Origin: Candidatus Helarchaeota archaeon | GTDB taxonomy: Archaea > Asgardarchaeota > Lokiarchaeia > Helarchaeales > JABXJV01 | Assembly (NCBI GenBank): GCA_013375355.1 | Contig: JABXJV010000071.1 | Span: forward strand, 1 to 16,210 | Reading direction: 5' to 3' | Length of the DNA stretch: 16,210 bases | Shown: positions 1 through 6,956 of the stretch, piece after piece | Layout: every line of letters begins with the position of its first letter | Numbering within the stretch: position 1 is the stretch's first letter | The notes under the pieces: model-generated | Seen by the model: only the letters and a program-made list of their open reading frames with translations | Told to the model about the DNA's origin: nothing | Databases searched by the model: none | Made by a program: the position numbers and the translations under genes

Positions 1-2
1 AT

Positions 3-572
3 GGAATTCATATTACTATTAGAAATGAAACATACGCTCCACATATACTCCGTTTTTTATGGGCTAAAATAGGGCGAGCTAATGTAGATCAACTTGATAG
101 ATGGGAATCAGTCGTTCCACATGAAAGTATGGATTTAAATCTTCTTAGAAGTTCAGTAATTTTTGATCCTGTAAAGGTATCAATGGATAAAATATCCGAT
201 TTTGTTTACCGTATTGTTCCTGAAGGCTTTCGTGTTCAAGTGAACTTATCTACACCTGAGTTATTAAAATTTATTTTTTCAGAAAATCCGATTGAAGATG
301 AATGGTTAGATAAAATTAATAAAGTTTTAGAACGTCCGCCGCGACCAATTCCAACTGAATTATTAGAGAAATTAAAAAAAGTTCCGAGATATATACATAA
401 ACTTGACGAGAAAATGGACAGAGCTAGTTATTCAAGAAAGATTCTTACACCTTGGAAAACTTACGATTTTGAAGAATTTAGTACTAAACAGAGAGCAGAA
501 AAAGTAAAATTTCTTGCGGGAAGGATGAAAGGAAAAAAGAAAAAGGTAAAGAAAAAGGGAATTAAGAAATGA
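3..572 (+). CDS. Methanogenesis marker protein 17-like, 5'-truncated by the window edge
   Basis: The reading frame is open from base 3, the first full codon in this frame, to TGA at 570-572, so the first ATG at 129 is internal and the true start lies upstream. The visible 189 residues begin with a stretch containing ETYAPHILRFLW and later hold YRIVPEGFRV, which I recognise as the conserved core of methanogenesis marker protein 17 (DUF2113 family). In methanogens this protein is encoded beside marker 7 and belongs to the group linked to methyl-coenzyme M reductase activation. The C-terminal tail is very lysine-rich (KGKKKKVKKKGIKK), which I do not recall as a family feature. The stop overlaps the next start as ATGA, indicating translational coupling. 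The family call rests on motif memory, not on a search. Confidence 0.72.
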   Translation, partial: GIHITIRNETYAPHILRFLWAKIGRANVDQLDRWESVVPHESMDLNLLRSSVIFDPVKVSMDKISDFVYRIVPEGFRVQVNLSTPELLKFIFSENPIEDEWLDKINKVLERPPRPIPTELLEKLKKVPRYIHKLDEKMDRASYSRKILTPWKTYDFEEFSTKQRAEKVKFLAGRMKGKKKKVKKKGIKK

Positions 573-1507
573 GTCTAAAAAGCTATACTTTTGAAGGAGC
601 GGCATATCGACACGAATTATTAATGGAATTGATTGAAGACTTAGGCGGATGGACCATAAGCAAAAAAATCTTAGCTCAAGAATGCACAATCACATTCACT
701 ATACCTGAAAGGGATTCATCACTAATTCGAGACCTGATTTTACAACTTCAAGCAGCATATAGAGAATCGCCTCTTTTGGGCACCGAAATTGCTACAGTTT
801 CACCTACTATTGCTAGACATCACCTACCTCATGTTTTATGTGACGTGGGTGAGTTTGTGCGACGAATGGGTGCTAAGAACAATATGATTGGTTTAGGTAG
901 GGGTGTAGGACAGAGAATCTGCCAAATTACGACAAGAGAAACAAAATTAATAGAGGAACATGATGCAGCGATAATTGTTTTAGGAAATTTTAAACATTGC
1001 ATTTTAAATTATAAATCAAAATTAATATCTGACCTTACAATTCCATACGTTGTAACTGGGGGTCCGGAATTAACTCAAGATGAATTAGATTCCCTTGGAA
1101 TAAAATATTACATTCCTGGGATTGGTCGATTACCCTTTAGGTTTACATTACTAAGCCAGATAGATAAGCTAGATGAAATTATTCAAGCACTTATTGGGTG
1201 TATAGGAGAACGCAGGAGTCTCATTGATTCAGATCCACTTCTAATATCCCCTTTTGCAATTAAAGATGAAATAGAGAGACAATTACCTGAATATGATGAG
1301 ATTGCTTCACCTGCTCCCATAGTACCTAAATTAAGAGGTGTACGAGTTAAAGTTCCATATAGTCAATTTAAAGATAAATTAGGGGAAATAATGCTGGGAG
1401 ATTATAAATTAAAAGAATTGGCAAGACTTAAACCCTCCATTTGGAAGGAGTACACTTTAATCGATATTCTAACTCATAGTGAAGCAAAACATTTGAAAAT
1501 AATGTAA
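569..1507 (+). CDS. Methanogenesis marker protein 7-like
   Basis: A 312-residue protein whose N-terminus has the pattern EGAAYRHELLMELIEDLGG, followed by TEIATVSPTIARHHLPHVLCD, GAKNNMIGLGRGVGQR and EEHDAAIIVLGNF. These match the conserved blocks of methanogenesis marker protein 7 (DUF2112 family). In methanogens marker 7 works with marker 17, marker 3 and McrC in reductive activation of methyl-coenzyme M reductase. Cysteines in HVLCDVGEF, QRICQIT and FKHCIL are candidate metal-cluster ligands, but that is inference. The ATG overlaps the TGA of the preceding marker-17-like gene, so the two are probably made as partners. No mcr gene is visible here. The host may carry an MCR/alkyl-CoM reductase elsewhere or use these proteins for another metalloenzyme. 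Confidence 0.8.
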   Translation: MSLKSYTFEGAAYRHELLMELIEDLGGWTISKKILAQECTITFTIPERDSSLIRDLILQLQAAYRESPLLGTEIATVSPTIARHHLPHVLCDVGEFVRRMGAKNNMIGLGRGVGQRICQITTRETKLIEEHDAAIIVLGNFKHCILNYKSKLISDLTIPYVVTGGPELTQDELDSLGIKYYIPGIGRLPFRFTLLSQIDKLDEIIQALIGCIGERRSLIDSDPLLISPFAIKDEIERQLPEYDEIASPAPIVPKLRGVRVKVPYSQFKDKLGEIMLGDYKLKELARLKPSIWKEYTLIDILTHSEAKHLKIM

Positions 1508-1522
1508 AATGAAAAATTCAAA

Positions 1523-1560
1523 CATTAATCAAAATTTATATTAATGCTTTTTAATTTTTT
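1523..1560 (+). terminator. Possible terminator after the marker-7-like gene
   Basis: A 7-bp inverted repeat, CATTAAT (1523-1529) and ATTAATG (1540-1546), with a 10-nt loop, is followed by the T-rich tract CTTTTTAATTTTTT. The stem is weak (one G-C pair) and the T tract alone may be the functional signal in an archaeon. A TATA-like TTTATATT (1534-1541) lies in the loop and could instead serve the zinc-ribbon gene downstream. Confidence 0.35.
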
Positions 1561-1592
1561 AATATCTGTAATCACAAAAAGGAGATTAATAT

Positions 1593-1793
1593 ATGGAGCT
1601 TGAGCTTGAGTGTCCTTTTTGTAAAGGAACAGAATTTAAAAAAGAAGAAGGAAGGATTGCAAGAAGGATATCATTTAAAAATGAAGATGGAACAATGGAT
1701 AGCAGTTGGGATCTTACTGCACATAAAATTAATTTGTTTATATGTGAAAATTGTAATTACATAATGCAATTTTCTGATGTAGAACAATCTTAG
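1593..1793 (+). CDS. Small zinc-ribbon protein, function unknown
   Basis: A 66-residue protein with two CxxC pairs, CPFC at residues 7-10 and CENC at 51-54, separated by about 40 residues of probable beta strand. This is the layout of a single zinc ribbon. It has no signal peptide or membrane segment, so it is expected to be cytosolic. The start is well supported: AAGGAG at 1579-1584 sits 8 nt before the ATG. The gene is set apart from the marker-7-like gene by 85 nt with a T-rich tract and converges on the VWA gene. I do not recognise the specific family, and zinc-ribbon proteins of this size have diverse roles, so no function is assigned. Confidence 0.75.
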   Translation: MELELECPFCKGTEFKKEEGRIARRISFKNEDGTMDSSWDLTAHKINLFICENCNYIMQFSDVEQS

Positions 1794-1812
1794 ACTTTGA
1801 TTAATAAAAATT

Positions 1813-1830
1813 AAACAAAATTTTTTTTCT
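1813..1830 (+). terminator. T-tract in the convergent gene junction
   Basis: The 53-nt gap between the converging zinc-ribbon and VWA genes holds an eight-T run (1821-1828) preceded by A-rich sequence. Archaeal termination often needs only an oligo-T stretch, so this could end the plus-strand transcript. The A-rich half (1804-1820) gives some T content on the other strand too. Confidence 0.4.
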
Positions 1831-1846
1831 TATATGCTTTAGATTT

Positions 1847-3001
1847 TTAAATTAACTTTCTTATAGCGTCTTCCAAACCGTCAATAGTAAGTGGAAACAT
1901 TGGAAAAAATTTTTCAATTTGTTGTCTTGTAAAACCTCCATAATTTGCTGGGTTTAACCAGACAGCTTTTTCAAAATGATCTCTTAACCTTTTTAACCAG
2001 AGAATTGCTGGAACTCCATCGGGATCATTATAGTACATGCTTCCATTACGTGCTAAGAGCTCATCTGGATGCATCATAGCATCTCCAACGAATATTAATT
2101 TATATTGTTTATCATATTTTCGCATAATATCTTGAGTGGCAATTTTAGATTTTTCAGTTTGTTCTATACTTTTATAAAGATAGGTGTAAACACAATTGTG
2201 AAAATAATAATATTTGAAATCTTTAAAAAATTTCACATTATAAGCAGCTGAAAAAAGTTGACTACAGGTATGAGCATAAGGGTCCATACTCCCCCCAGCA
2301 TCCATTAGAAGTAAAATCTTCACACGGTTCTTCCTTTCCGGTCTGAAGATTAATTCTATATCACCACAATTTTTGCAGGTTTCATCTATTGTTTCGTCAA
2401 TGTCTAATTCCTCTTCTCGTCCTTCACGTTTGAAACGTCTTAGTTTTTTTAATGCCATTTGAATCTGGCGAATATCTAATGCAATATCATGACGATAATT
2501 TTGGTATCTACGTTGAATTGCTAATTTTACCGCCATTCCCGAATTATGAGAGAGTCCTAATGAAATTCCAGTAGGATGATATCCGCCTTGACCAAAAGGT
2601 GAAGTTCCACCTGTCCCAATCCATTTATCTCCTCCATTATGACGTTCCTTTTGTTCCCTTAACCTTTGTTCAAATAATCTTTTTAATTCTTCTAAATCCA
2701 AAGATTTTAATAATTTTATTTCTTCTTCCGTTAAATATCTTCTATTTTTAGGATTCATAAGCCATTCAAGGATCGTTTCATCTATTGTTAATGCCATTGG
2801 AATATCTTTAAAGTAATTAGCAAAACATTGGTCATAAATATCAAAATATCCTTCATTTTTTATCAAAAATGCCCTTGCCAAATAATAAAAATTGGTTAAA
2901 TCACAATCCACTAAGGGTAGTGCCCTTAAAAAGGCTAAATATTCTGTTATAGTAACAGGAACTTTATGTTTTCTTAAAAGAAGGAAGAAATCTAGAAACA
3001 T
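1847..3001 (-). CDS. VWA-domain protein, MoxR partner (CoxE/COG3825-like)
   Basis: A 384-residue protein with an alpha-helical N-terminal half, a glycine-rich linker near residues 123-156, a CKNC pair at 209-212 and a C-terminal von Willebrand factor A domain. The MIDAS motif reads DAGGS at residues 234-238 where the classical form is DxSGS; a DxGGSM variant is what I associate with the COG3825 subgroup. Proteins of this kind pair with MoxR AAA+ ATPases as metal-dependent chaperones that mature or activate other complexes. The ATG shares its first base with the TAA of the moxR-like gene (TAATG on the minus strand), so the two are translationally coupled. AGGAG lies about 12 nt before the start. 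The client is unknown. Confidence 0.85.
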   Translation of the reverse strand: MFLDFFLLLRKHKVPVTITEYLAFLRALPLVDCDLTNFYYLARAFLIKNEGYFDIYDQCFANYFKDIPMALTIDETILEWLMNPKNRRYLTEEEIKLLKSLDLEELKRLFEQRLREQKERHNGGDKWIGTGGTSPFGQGGYHPTGISLGLSHNSGMAVKLAIQRRYQNYRHDIALDIRQIQMALKKLRRFKREGREEELDIDETIDETCKNCGDIELIFRPERKNRVKILLLMDAGGSMDPYAHTCSQLFSAAYNVKFFKDFKYYYFHNCVYTYLYKSIEQTEKSKIATQDIMRKYDKQYKLIFVGDAMMHPDELLARNGSMYYNDPDGVPAILWLKRLRDHFEKAVWLNPANYGGFTRQQIEKFFPMFPLTIDGLEDAIRKLI

Positions 3002-3855
3002 TAATAATAATAACTCCTGCCTGGTTGTTGTGTAATTGTTTTCTTTTTCTGATATTCATCCATATCTTGTTCTTTTTTAATTAGTGATCCAATAAACGGA
3101 ATTTTATCTTCAAGTTTCTTTTCACTCATGCCTGCTTTTAGAAGGATTGCAATCCAATCAATAAGTTCACTAGTTGAAGGTTTTTTACGGAGATAATTTA
3201 AACTCCTCAAGTGATAAAATTTCTCTATAACTTGATTTAATAGCTTGTCTTCTATATTAGGGTGGTGAACTTTGACTATTTCTCTCATCAATTTCTTTTC
3301 AGGAAAATCAATATAATGAAAAACGCAGCGACGTAGAAAAGCATCTGGTAATTCTTTTTCAGCGTTACTAGTAATAATAACTATTGGTCTAGTTTTCGCT
3401 TTGACTTCATCACCCGTCTCGGTAATATAAAAACTCATTTCATCCAATTCATTCAATAGATCATTAGGAAATTCAATATCTGCTTTATCAATTTCATCAA
3501 TTAATAAAACTACTTGTTTTTCAGAAGCAAATGCTTCCCCAAGCTTTCCTAATTTTATGTATTGTCTTATGTCCGAAATATCTCTATCGCCAAATCGGGC
3601 ATCGTTAAGTCTCATTACTTGATCATATACGTATAGACCATCTTTTGCTTTTGTTGTTGATTTAATGTTCCATATAATGAGCTTTTTATCTAAAGCCTCT
3701 GCAATACTATGTGCAAGTAAAGTCTTTCCAGTTCCCGGTTCTCCCCGAACAAGCAAAGGTCGTTCTAAAGCTATTGCAGCATTTACTATTCTTTGTAACA
3801 TTTCATCCGCTATATAATCATCGCTACCATAAAATTTGTCGAATTTATAGGTCAA
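3001..3855 (-). CDS. MoxR-family AAA+ ATPase
   Basis: A 284-residue AAA+ protein with Walker A GEPGTGKT (residues 38-45), Walker B VVLLIDEID (115-123), sensor-1 ITSN (161-164) and an LRRC element at 174-177 that is a likely arginine-finger region. Length and motifs fit MoxR ATPases, which remodel or activate partner proteins together with a VWA protein; the VWA gene follows with a 1-nt overlap. The chosen start is TTG at 3855-3853: GAGGT lies about 7 nt upstream on the minus strand, and the first internal ATG (residue 19) would cut into the domain. Nearby genes do not reveal the client, although the marker 17/7 genes, which in methanogens belong to an enzyme-activation system, are converging neighbours. 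Confidence 0.92.
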   Translation of the reverse strand: MTYKFDKFYGSDDYIADEMLQRIVNAAIALERPLLVRGEPGTGKTLLAHSIAEALDKKLIIWNIKSTTKAKDGLYVYDQVMRLNDARFGDRDISDIRQYIKLGKLGEAFASEKQVVLLIDEIDKADIEFPNDLLNELDEMSFYITETGDEVKAKTRPIVIITSNAEKELPDAFLRRCVFHYIDFPEKKLMREIVKVHHPNIEDKLLNQVIEKFYHLRSLNYLRKKPSTSELIDWIAILLKAGMSEKKLEDKIPFIGSLIKKEQDMDEYQKKKTITQQPGRSYYY

Positions 3856-3984
3856 AGTTTTAACCTCAAGATGATGATTGGGAAATCAGTTAAAAAATTT
3901 ACTACTGTAATTATCTATAAAATCCATTACTGAAAATCTAGTTAAAAAATGACGTTGAAAGAGTTTAATAAAAGTTTTGAATTT

Positions 3985-4353
3985 TTATTCAGAACCGTAT
4001 AAAATTTTTCGCAACTCTTCTCGTGATTTTCCTGAAAAAATCTCGTTAAATCTTAAGTCTAAAGCCAGATTAACCATTTTATCATCCAATTCGTCTGTAA
4101 TATTTGGTTCAATATTTTTACTATTAAGGTGTTGAAGAAATTTAATGAAAGGAAGGTGGGACAATTTCCAAGCTTTTTTCAGCCCAATTTTATTATTTGA
4201 ATATAAATCTATCGCTAATCTCAATCTTAGTGTGTTGATCTCTTTCATTCCTAATTCTTTTAATAATGCTGGTACTGACTTGTCAAGAACTTTAGCTAAT
4301 TCTTCTACTAGTTTATATTCTTCATCTGATAATCGAAAATTTATTTGTTTCAT
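3985..4353 (-). CDS. Ribbon-helix-helix / UPF0175-type antitoxin
   Basis: A 122-residue protein that starts with a ribbon-helix-helix-like segment (MKQINFRLSDEEYKLVEEL, about residues 1-40). It continues with the UPF0175 signature: a short helix, then IGLKKAWKLSHLPFIKFLQHL around residues 56-76, the small HTH typical of this family. UPF0175 proteins are usually antitoxins of PIN-domain (DUF3368-like) toxins. The divergent neighbour at 4418 is such a PIN protein, 64 bp away. Such antitoxins usually repress their own promoter, and the shared 64-bp gap contains a short inverted repeat. The divergent rather than tandem arrangement is somewhat unusual. Assignment is by motif and context. Confidence 0.72.
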   Translation of the reverse strand: MKQINFRLSDEEYKLVEELAKVLDKSVPALLKELGMKEINTLRLRLAIDLYSNNKIGLKKAWKLSHLPFIKFLQHLNSKNIEPNITDELDDKMVNLALDLRFNEIFSGKSREELRKILYGSE

Positions 4354-4365
4354 TTGTTATCGACT

Positions 4366-4381
4366 GCTATAAAATAATAGC
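4366..4381. promoter_or_regulatory. Inverted repeat, candidate operator of the toxin-antitoxin pair
   Basis: GCTAT (4366-4370) and ATAGC (4377-4381) form a 5-bp inverted repeat with a 6-nt spacer in the gap between the divergent genes. Position suits autoregulation by a ribbon-helix-helix dimer. It is short enough to arise by chance in AT-rich DNA. Confidence 0.3.
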
Positions 4382-4387
4382 TCATAC

Positions 4388-4395
4388 TTTATATA
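4388..4395 (+). promoter_or_regulatory. TATA box for a leaderless PIN toxin transcript
   Basis: TTTATATA is centred 26-27 nt before the A of the ATG at 4418. That is the usual archaeal distance from TATA box to transcription start, so transcription would begin at or next to the start codon. No Shine-Dalgarno sequence precedes the ATG, which agrees with a leaderless mRNA. A BRE is not obvious. Confidence 0.5.
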
Positions 4396-4417
4396 TTTAT
4401 TTATAGATTTTAATATA

Positions 4418-4900
4418 ATGCTAATAATTGATACTTGTTCTTGGTTAAAAATTCGTTATTTAGAAGAGTCAGGCGTTTTAAGAATAAAAGATCTTATTTA
4501 TGAAAGTGACCTTTGGACTACTCATGAATTAGCAAAAGAATATGAATATTACTTAAAGGATTACCTTGATTTAAAGCGTTTCTCAATCCAATCTCTCAAA
4601 TTCCAGAAGTTAGAAAAGTTTATAGATAAAGAATTGGATCCCGCAGACCTTTCAATTATTGAATTTGGCCGTAAAAATGATAAAGCACTTATAATTAGTG
4701 ATGATGGTGCAGAATTGGTAATTTTAAATTTATTTCACTTGAAGGCCTTCCAGCTTTCAGAATTTATATTATTTCTTGTAAACCAAAATATCCTTAAAAA
4801 AACAGAGGCAATAAATTCAATAAAGCATCTTCGGAAATGGCGTAATATTAAAGAAAAGAAAAAGAAAAAGTTATTGAGGGAAATAAATTTAATTTCTTAG
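4418..4900 (+). CDS. PIN-domain ribonuclease toxin (DUF3368-like)
   Basis: A 160-residue protein beginning MLIIDTCSWLK, the PIN first strand with catalytic Asp5. Further expected acidic residues lie in DPADLS (Asp77) and LIISDDGAE (Asp95/96), with an acidic helix near residues 37-42. This is the DUF3368-like PIN subgroup, Mg-dependent ribonucleases that act as toxins. The C-terminal tail is basic (KEKKKKKLLREI) and could contact RNA. The divergent gene 64 bp away encodes the matching UPF0175-type antitoxin. Not frameshifted; the catalytic acids appear intact. The target RNA cannot be told from sequence. Confidence 0.78.
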   Translation: MLIIDTCSWLKIRYLEESGVLRIKDLIYESDLWTTHELAKEYEYYLKDYLDLKRFSIQSLKFQKLEKFIDKELDPADLSIIEFGRKNDKALIISDDGAELVILNLFHLKAFQLSEFILFLVNQNILKKTEAINSIKHLRKWRNIKEKKKKKLLREINLIS

Positions 4901-4967
4901 AAATGACGAGAAAATATAGTCTTATTTGCATTTAAAATATATCTGTAAAGCTAATTTTGGTGTTATT

Positions 4968-5915
4968 ATGAAATTAGTAATAATGGGATTAAAGAATTCC
5001 GGGAAGACATCCTTAATAAAACACGTATTTTTAGGGAAAGAATGGGAAGAAATTGAAAAATTACAACCCACAGAATTTCTGGAGACTAAAAAATATAAAT
5101 ATAGAAATCTTTTGGATATTGTCAGTTTTGATTTAGGGGGTCAAAAGCAATTTATTGAGGCTTATTACACTGACAGTTGGTCATCCAAAATATTTTCCAG
5201 AATTGACATTTTCTTATTTATAATTGACTCCTCCAATTCTCTTGAATTCGAATTGGCTATCCTAGAATTTTGGAGGGCGTTTCAGATTGTAACGCGATAT
5301 AATCCGTTATGCTTAATTTACGTGATTGCTACGAAATATGATATAAAAAAACTGACATTAAAACAAATTGAAAAAAAAATAAAAAAAGGACATAAGGTTG
5401 TTTGGGAAAAAGTAAAGGTTGAAATATATTCAAGTTCTATTCCTAAAAATACGGCACGAAAGACCTTAGGTAAAATATTGGACAATATCATAAGAAATAA
5501 AAAAGTATTAAAGGATAAACAAACAAGGTTGCAGAATCTATGTAGCCAATTTAACAAAAAAAGTAAAACTGATGCTTGTATTTTAATCAATAAGGATGAT
5601 GGACTAGAAATTGCATCAGCTAGTAAATCAAAATACATTACTTCTGAAGAATTGGAATATGTTTGTCTAAAAGCTCTTGTTGAAGCAGAAAAAGAAAAAG
5701 CAGAAGTTTTTTCTCATATGAAAAAAATCGGATTCTTATCATCAGATGAGACTGATCTTCGGTTTTGGCGTTCAAAAGATAATGATTGCATAATATTAAC
5801 AGATATAACTCCTCAAGTCGGTTTTTTCTCTGTTGTTAATGCAAAAAAATTCAGCTTAGGGATAATGATACTGAATTTAAAGAATTTGGAAGCTGAAGTA
5901 TCTGCAATTTTATAA
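4968..5915 (+). CDS. Ras-superfamily small GTPase with C-terminal roadblock-like domain
   Basis: The GTPase domain has P-loop GLKNSGKT (residues 7-14), a switch I threonine in QPTEF (35), G3 DLGGQ (55-59) and G4 TKYD (122-125). DxGGQ is the Arf/Rag-type G3 motif. After a basic linker (about 180-205) comes a ~110-residue domain containing ACILINKDDGLEIAS and later VGFFSVVNAKKFSLGIM, which has the layout of a roadblock/LC7 (or longin-like) fold. Such GTPase-roadblock combinations recall eukaryotic Rag/Gtr proteins and are common in Asgard archaea. I chose ATG 4968 because the P-loop begins six residues later; the upstream TTG at 4926 would add an unexplained 14 residues. It heads a plus-strand run of signalling genes. 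Confidence 0.82.
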   Translation: MKLVIMGLKNSGKTSLIKHVFLGKEWEEIEKLQPTEFLETKKYKYRNLLDIVSFDLGGQKQFIEAYYTDSWSSKIFSRIDIFLFIIDSSNSLEFELAILEFWRAFQIVTRYNPLCLIYVIATKYDIKKLTLKQIEKKIKKGHKVVWEKVKVEIYSSSIPKNTARKTLGKILDNIIRNKKVLKDKQTRLQNLCSQFNKKSKTDACILINKDDGLEIASASKSKYITSEELEYVCLKALVEAEKEKAEVFSHMKKIGFLSSDETDLRFWRSKDNDCIILTDITPQVGFFSVVNAKKFSLGIMILNLKNLEAEVSAIL

Positions 5916-5995
5916 TTTCTTAAAAAAAAATGAATCAAATCTTCTGAAATTGGAAAATTTTTTAAGATCGAAATTAATTGTGGTTTGGCGATAGT

Positions 5996-6415
5996 ATGGA
6001 ATCCTCATCCTCTGAAGAAACTTTGGAAGAAAAAGCTAAAAAATCAATGGAAAAAGGTGAGTTTGAGGAGTCTATAAAATTTTATGAAGAAATTTTGAAG
6101 AAAAAAAACAAACCTGATGTATGGAATAATTTAGGCACAGCATTTCTTAATTTAGATAATTTTGATAAAGCTGTTGAATGTTTTAATAAATCAATTGAAT
6201 TAGATCCGAAGCAATTTGTTGCGCAAAACAATTTAGGAGTTATTCATGTTCAAGAAGGAAAATTTGAAGACGCAATTTCATATTTTAGAAAAGCTCTAAA
6301 TATTAAACCTGATAATCCATCCATTTGGGAAAACTTGGCAGAATGCTACGAGAGAATAGGTAATTTTTCAGAGGCAAATTCTTGTAGGATGAACGCCATA
6401 CGTTTAAGAAGTTAG
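5996..6415 (+). CDS. TPR-repeat protein
   Basis: A 139-residue protein of about three and a half tetratricopeptide repeats. Successive 34-residue units start near residues 12, 40, 74 and 108 and carry the usual W/Y-LG-Y-A-F-A-P spacing (for example WNNLGTAF and AQNNLGVI, each followed by a P about 30 residues on). A short acidic, serine-rich N-terminal tail precedes them. It is soluble and most likely a protein-binding scaffold. ATG 5996 is chosen over TTG 5978 because the latter adds only an atypical hydrophobic leader. Lying 80 nt after the GTPase gene and 85 nt before a CBS gene, it is likely part of the same signalling group. The partner is unknown. Confidence 0.85.
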   Translation: MESSSSEETLEEKAKKSMEKGEFEESIKFYEEILKKKNKPDVWNNLGTAFLNLDNFDKAVECFNKSIELDPKQFVAQNNLGVIHVQEGKFEDAISYFRKALNIKPDNPSIWENLAECYERIGNFSEANSCRMNAIRLRS

Positions 6416-6500
6416 ATTCAAAAAAAATATTTTAATACTTAAGTGTACGCAAAATTTTTAATAGAAAATTTAATTAAATAATTATTAGGAATAAAGAACT

Positions 6501-6947
6501 ATGTCCTCCAAGCACTCCGAAAAAGCCTCTACATTTGGTTCTATTGCTTCACCTACAGTAATTTACTGTTCACCAGATGATTCTATACCACAAGTCGCAA
6601 AATTAATGCGCGATAAATGGGTTGATACGATATTTGTAAAAGATTCAGCTAATAAAATTGTTGGTATAATAACTGATGGGATTATCTGGGACTTAGTTGC
6701 AAGGGAAAAAGATCCCCGTGAACATAAAGCTCACAACATAATGTATAAACCTTTTATATCTGTAAAAGCAGAAGATCCAATCTTTTCAATTGAAGAATTC
6801 CGAGAATTAATAGATAAATCAAAAGTTAAGCGAGTTGCAGTTACGAAAGATGGAAAAATTGTCGGAGTAGTCAGAAAGAAATTTCTAGAACGGTTTAGAA
6901 GATATTCTCGTCATTTTAATGTAGAATTCACTCAAAAAAATATATGA
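6501..6947 (+). CDS. Two-CBS-domain (Bateman) protein
   Basis: A 148-residue protein with two CBS domains, about residues 14-75 (VIYCSPDDSIPQVAKLM ... KIVGIITDG) and 80-140 (ISVKAEDPIFSIEEF ... GKIVGVVRKK). Bateman pairs bind adenine nucleotides or similar ligands and report energy state. The gene ends in TGA at 6945-6947. The frame after that TGA stays open, without another stop, into the next gene (6957-8849), so the two ORFs are in the same phase with a single UGA between them (see findings). I treat them as two genes because no cysteine-family motif surrounds the UGA and no element like the ones after hdrA and mvhD follows at 8850. Confidence 0.8.
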   Translation: MSSKHSEKASTFGSIASPTVIYCSPDDSIPQVAKLMRDKWVDTIFVKDSANKIVGIITDGIIWDLVAREKDPREHKAHNIMYKPFISVKAEDPIFSIEEFRELIDKSKVKRVAVTKDGKIVGVVRKKFLERFRRYSRHFNVEFTQKNI

Positions 6948-6956
6948 TGGTCCCTC

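Noticed and set aside
1..72. ATG at base 1 as a gene start
   Set aside because: That frame stops at TAG 70-72, while another frame carries the marker-17-like protein from base 3.
570..572. Genome-wide recoding of UGA as tryptophan
   Set aside because: Tryptophan is encoded by TGG throughout, and TGA ends the marker-17-like gene exactly at the overlapping ATGA. The recoded UGAs fall only at cysteine positions.
3882..3950. Imperfect direct repeat GAAATCAGTTAAAAAAT (3882) and GAAAATCTAGTTAAAAAAT (3932) upstream of the MoxR gene
   Set aside because: Only two A-rich, imperfect copies; could be regulator sites but chance is likely in this composition. A TATA-like element lies between them but nothing decides its use.
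4145..4372. Plus-strand ORF over the antitoxin gene
   Set aside because: Opposite-strand shadow of a gene with recognisable motifs; no domain of its own.
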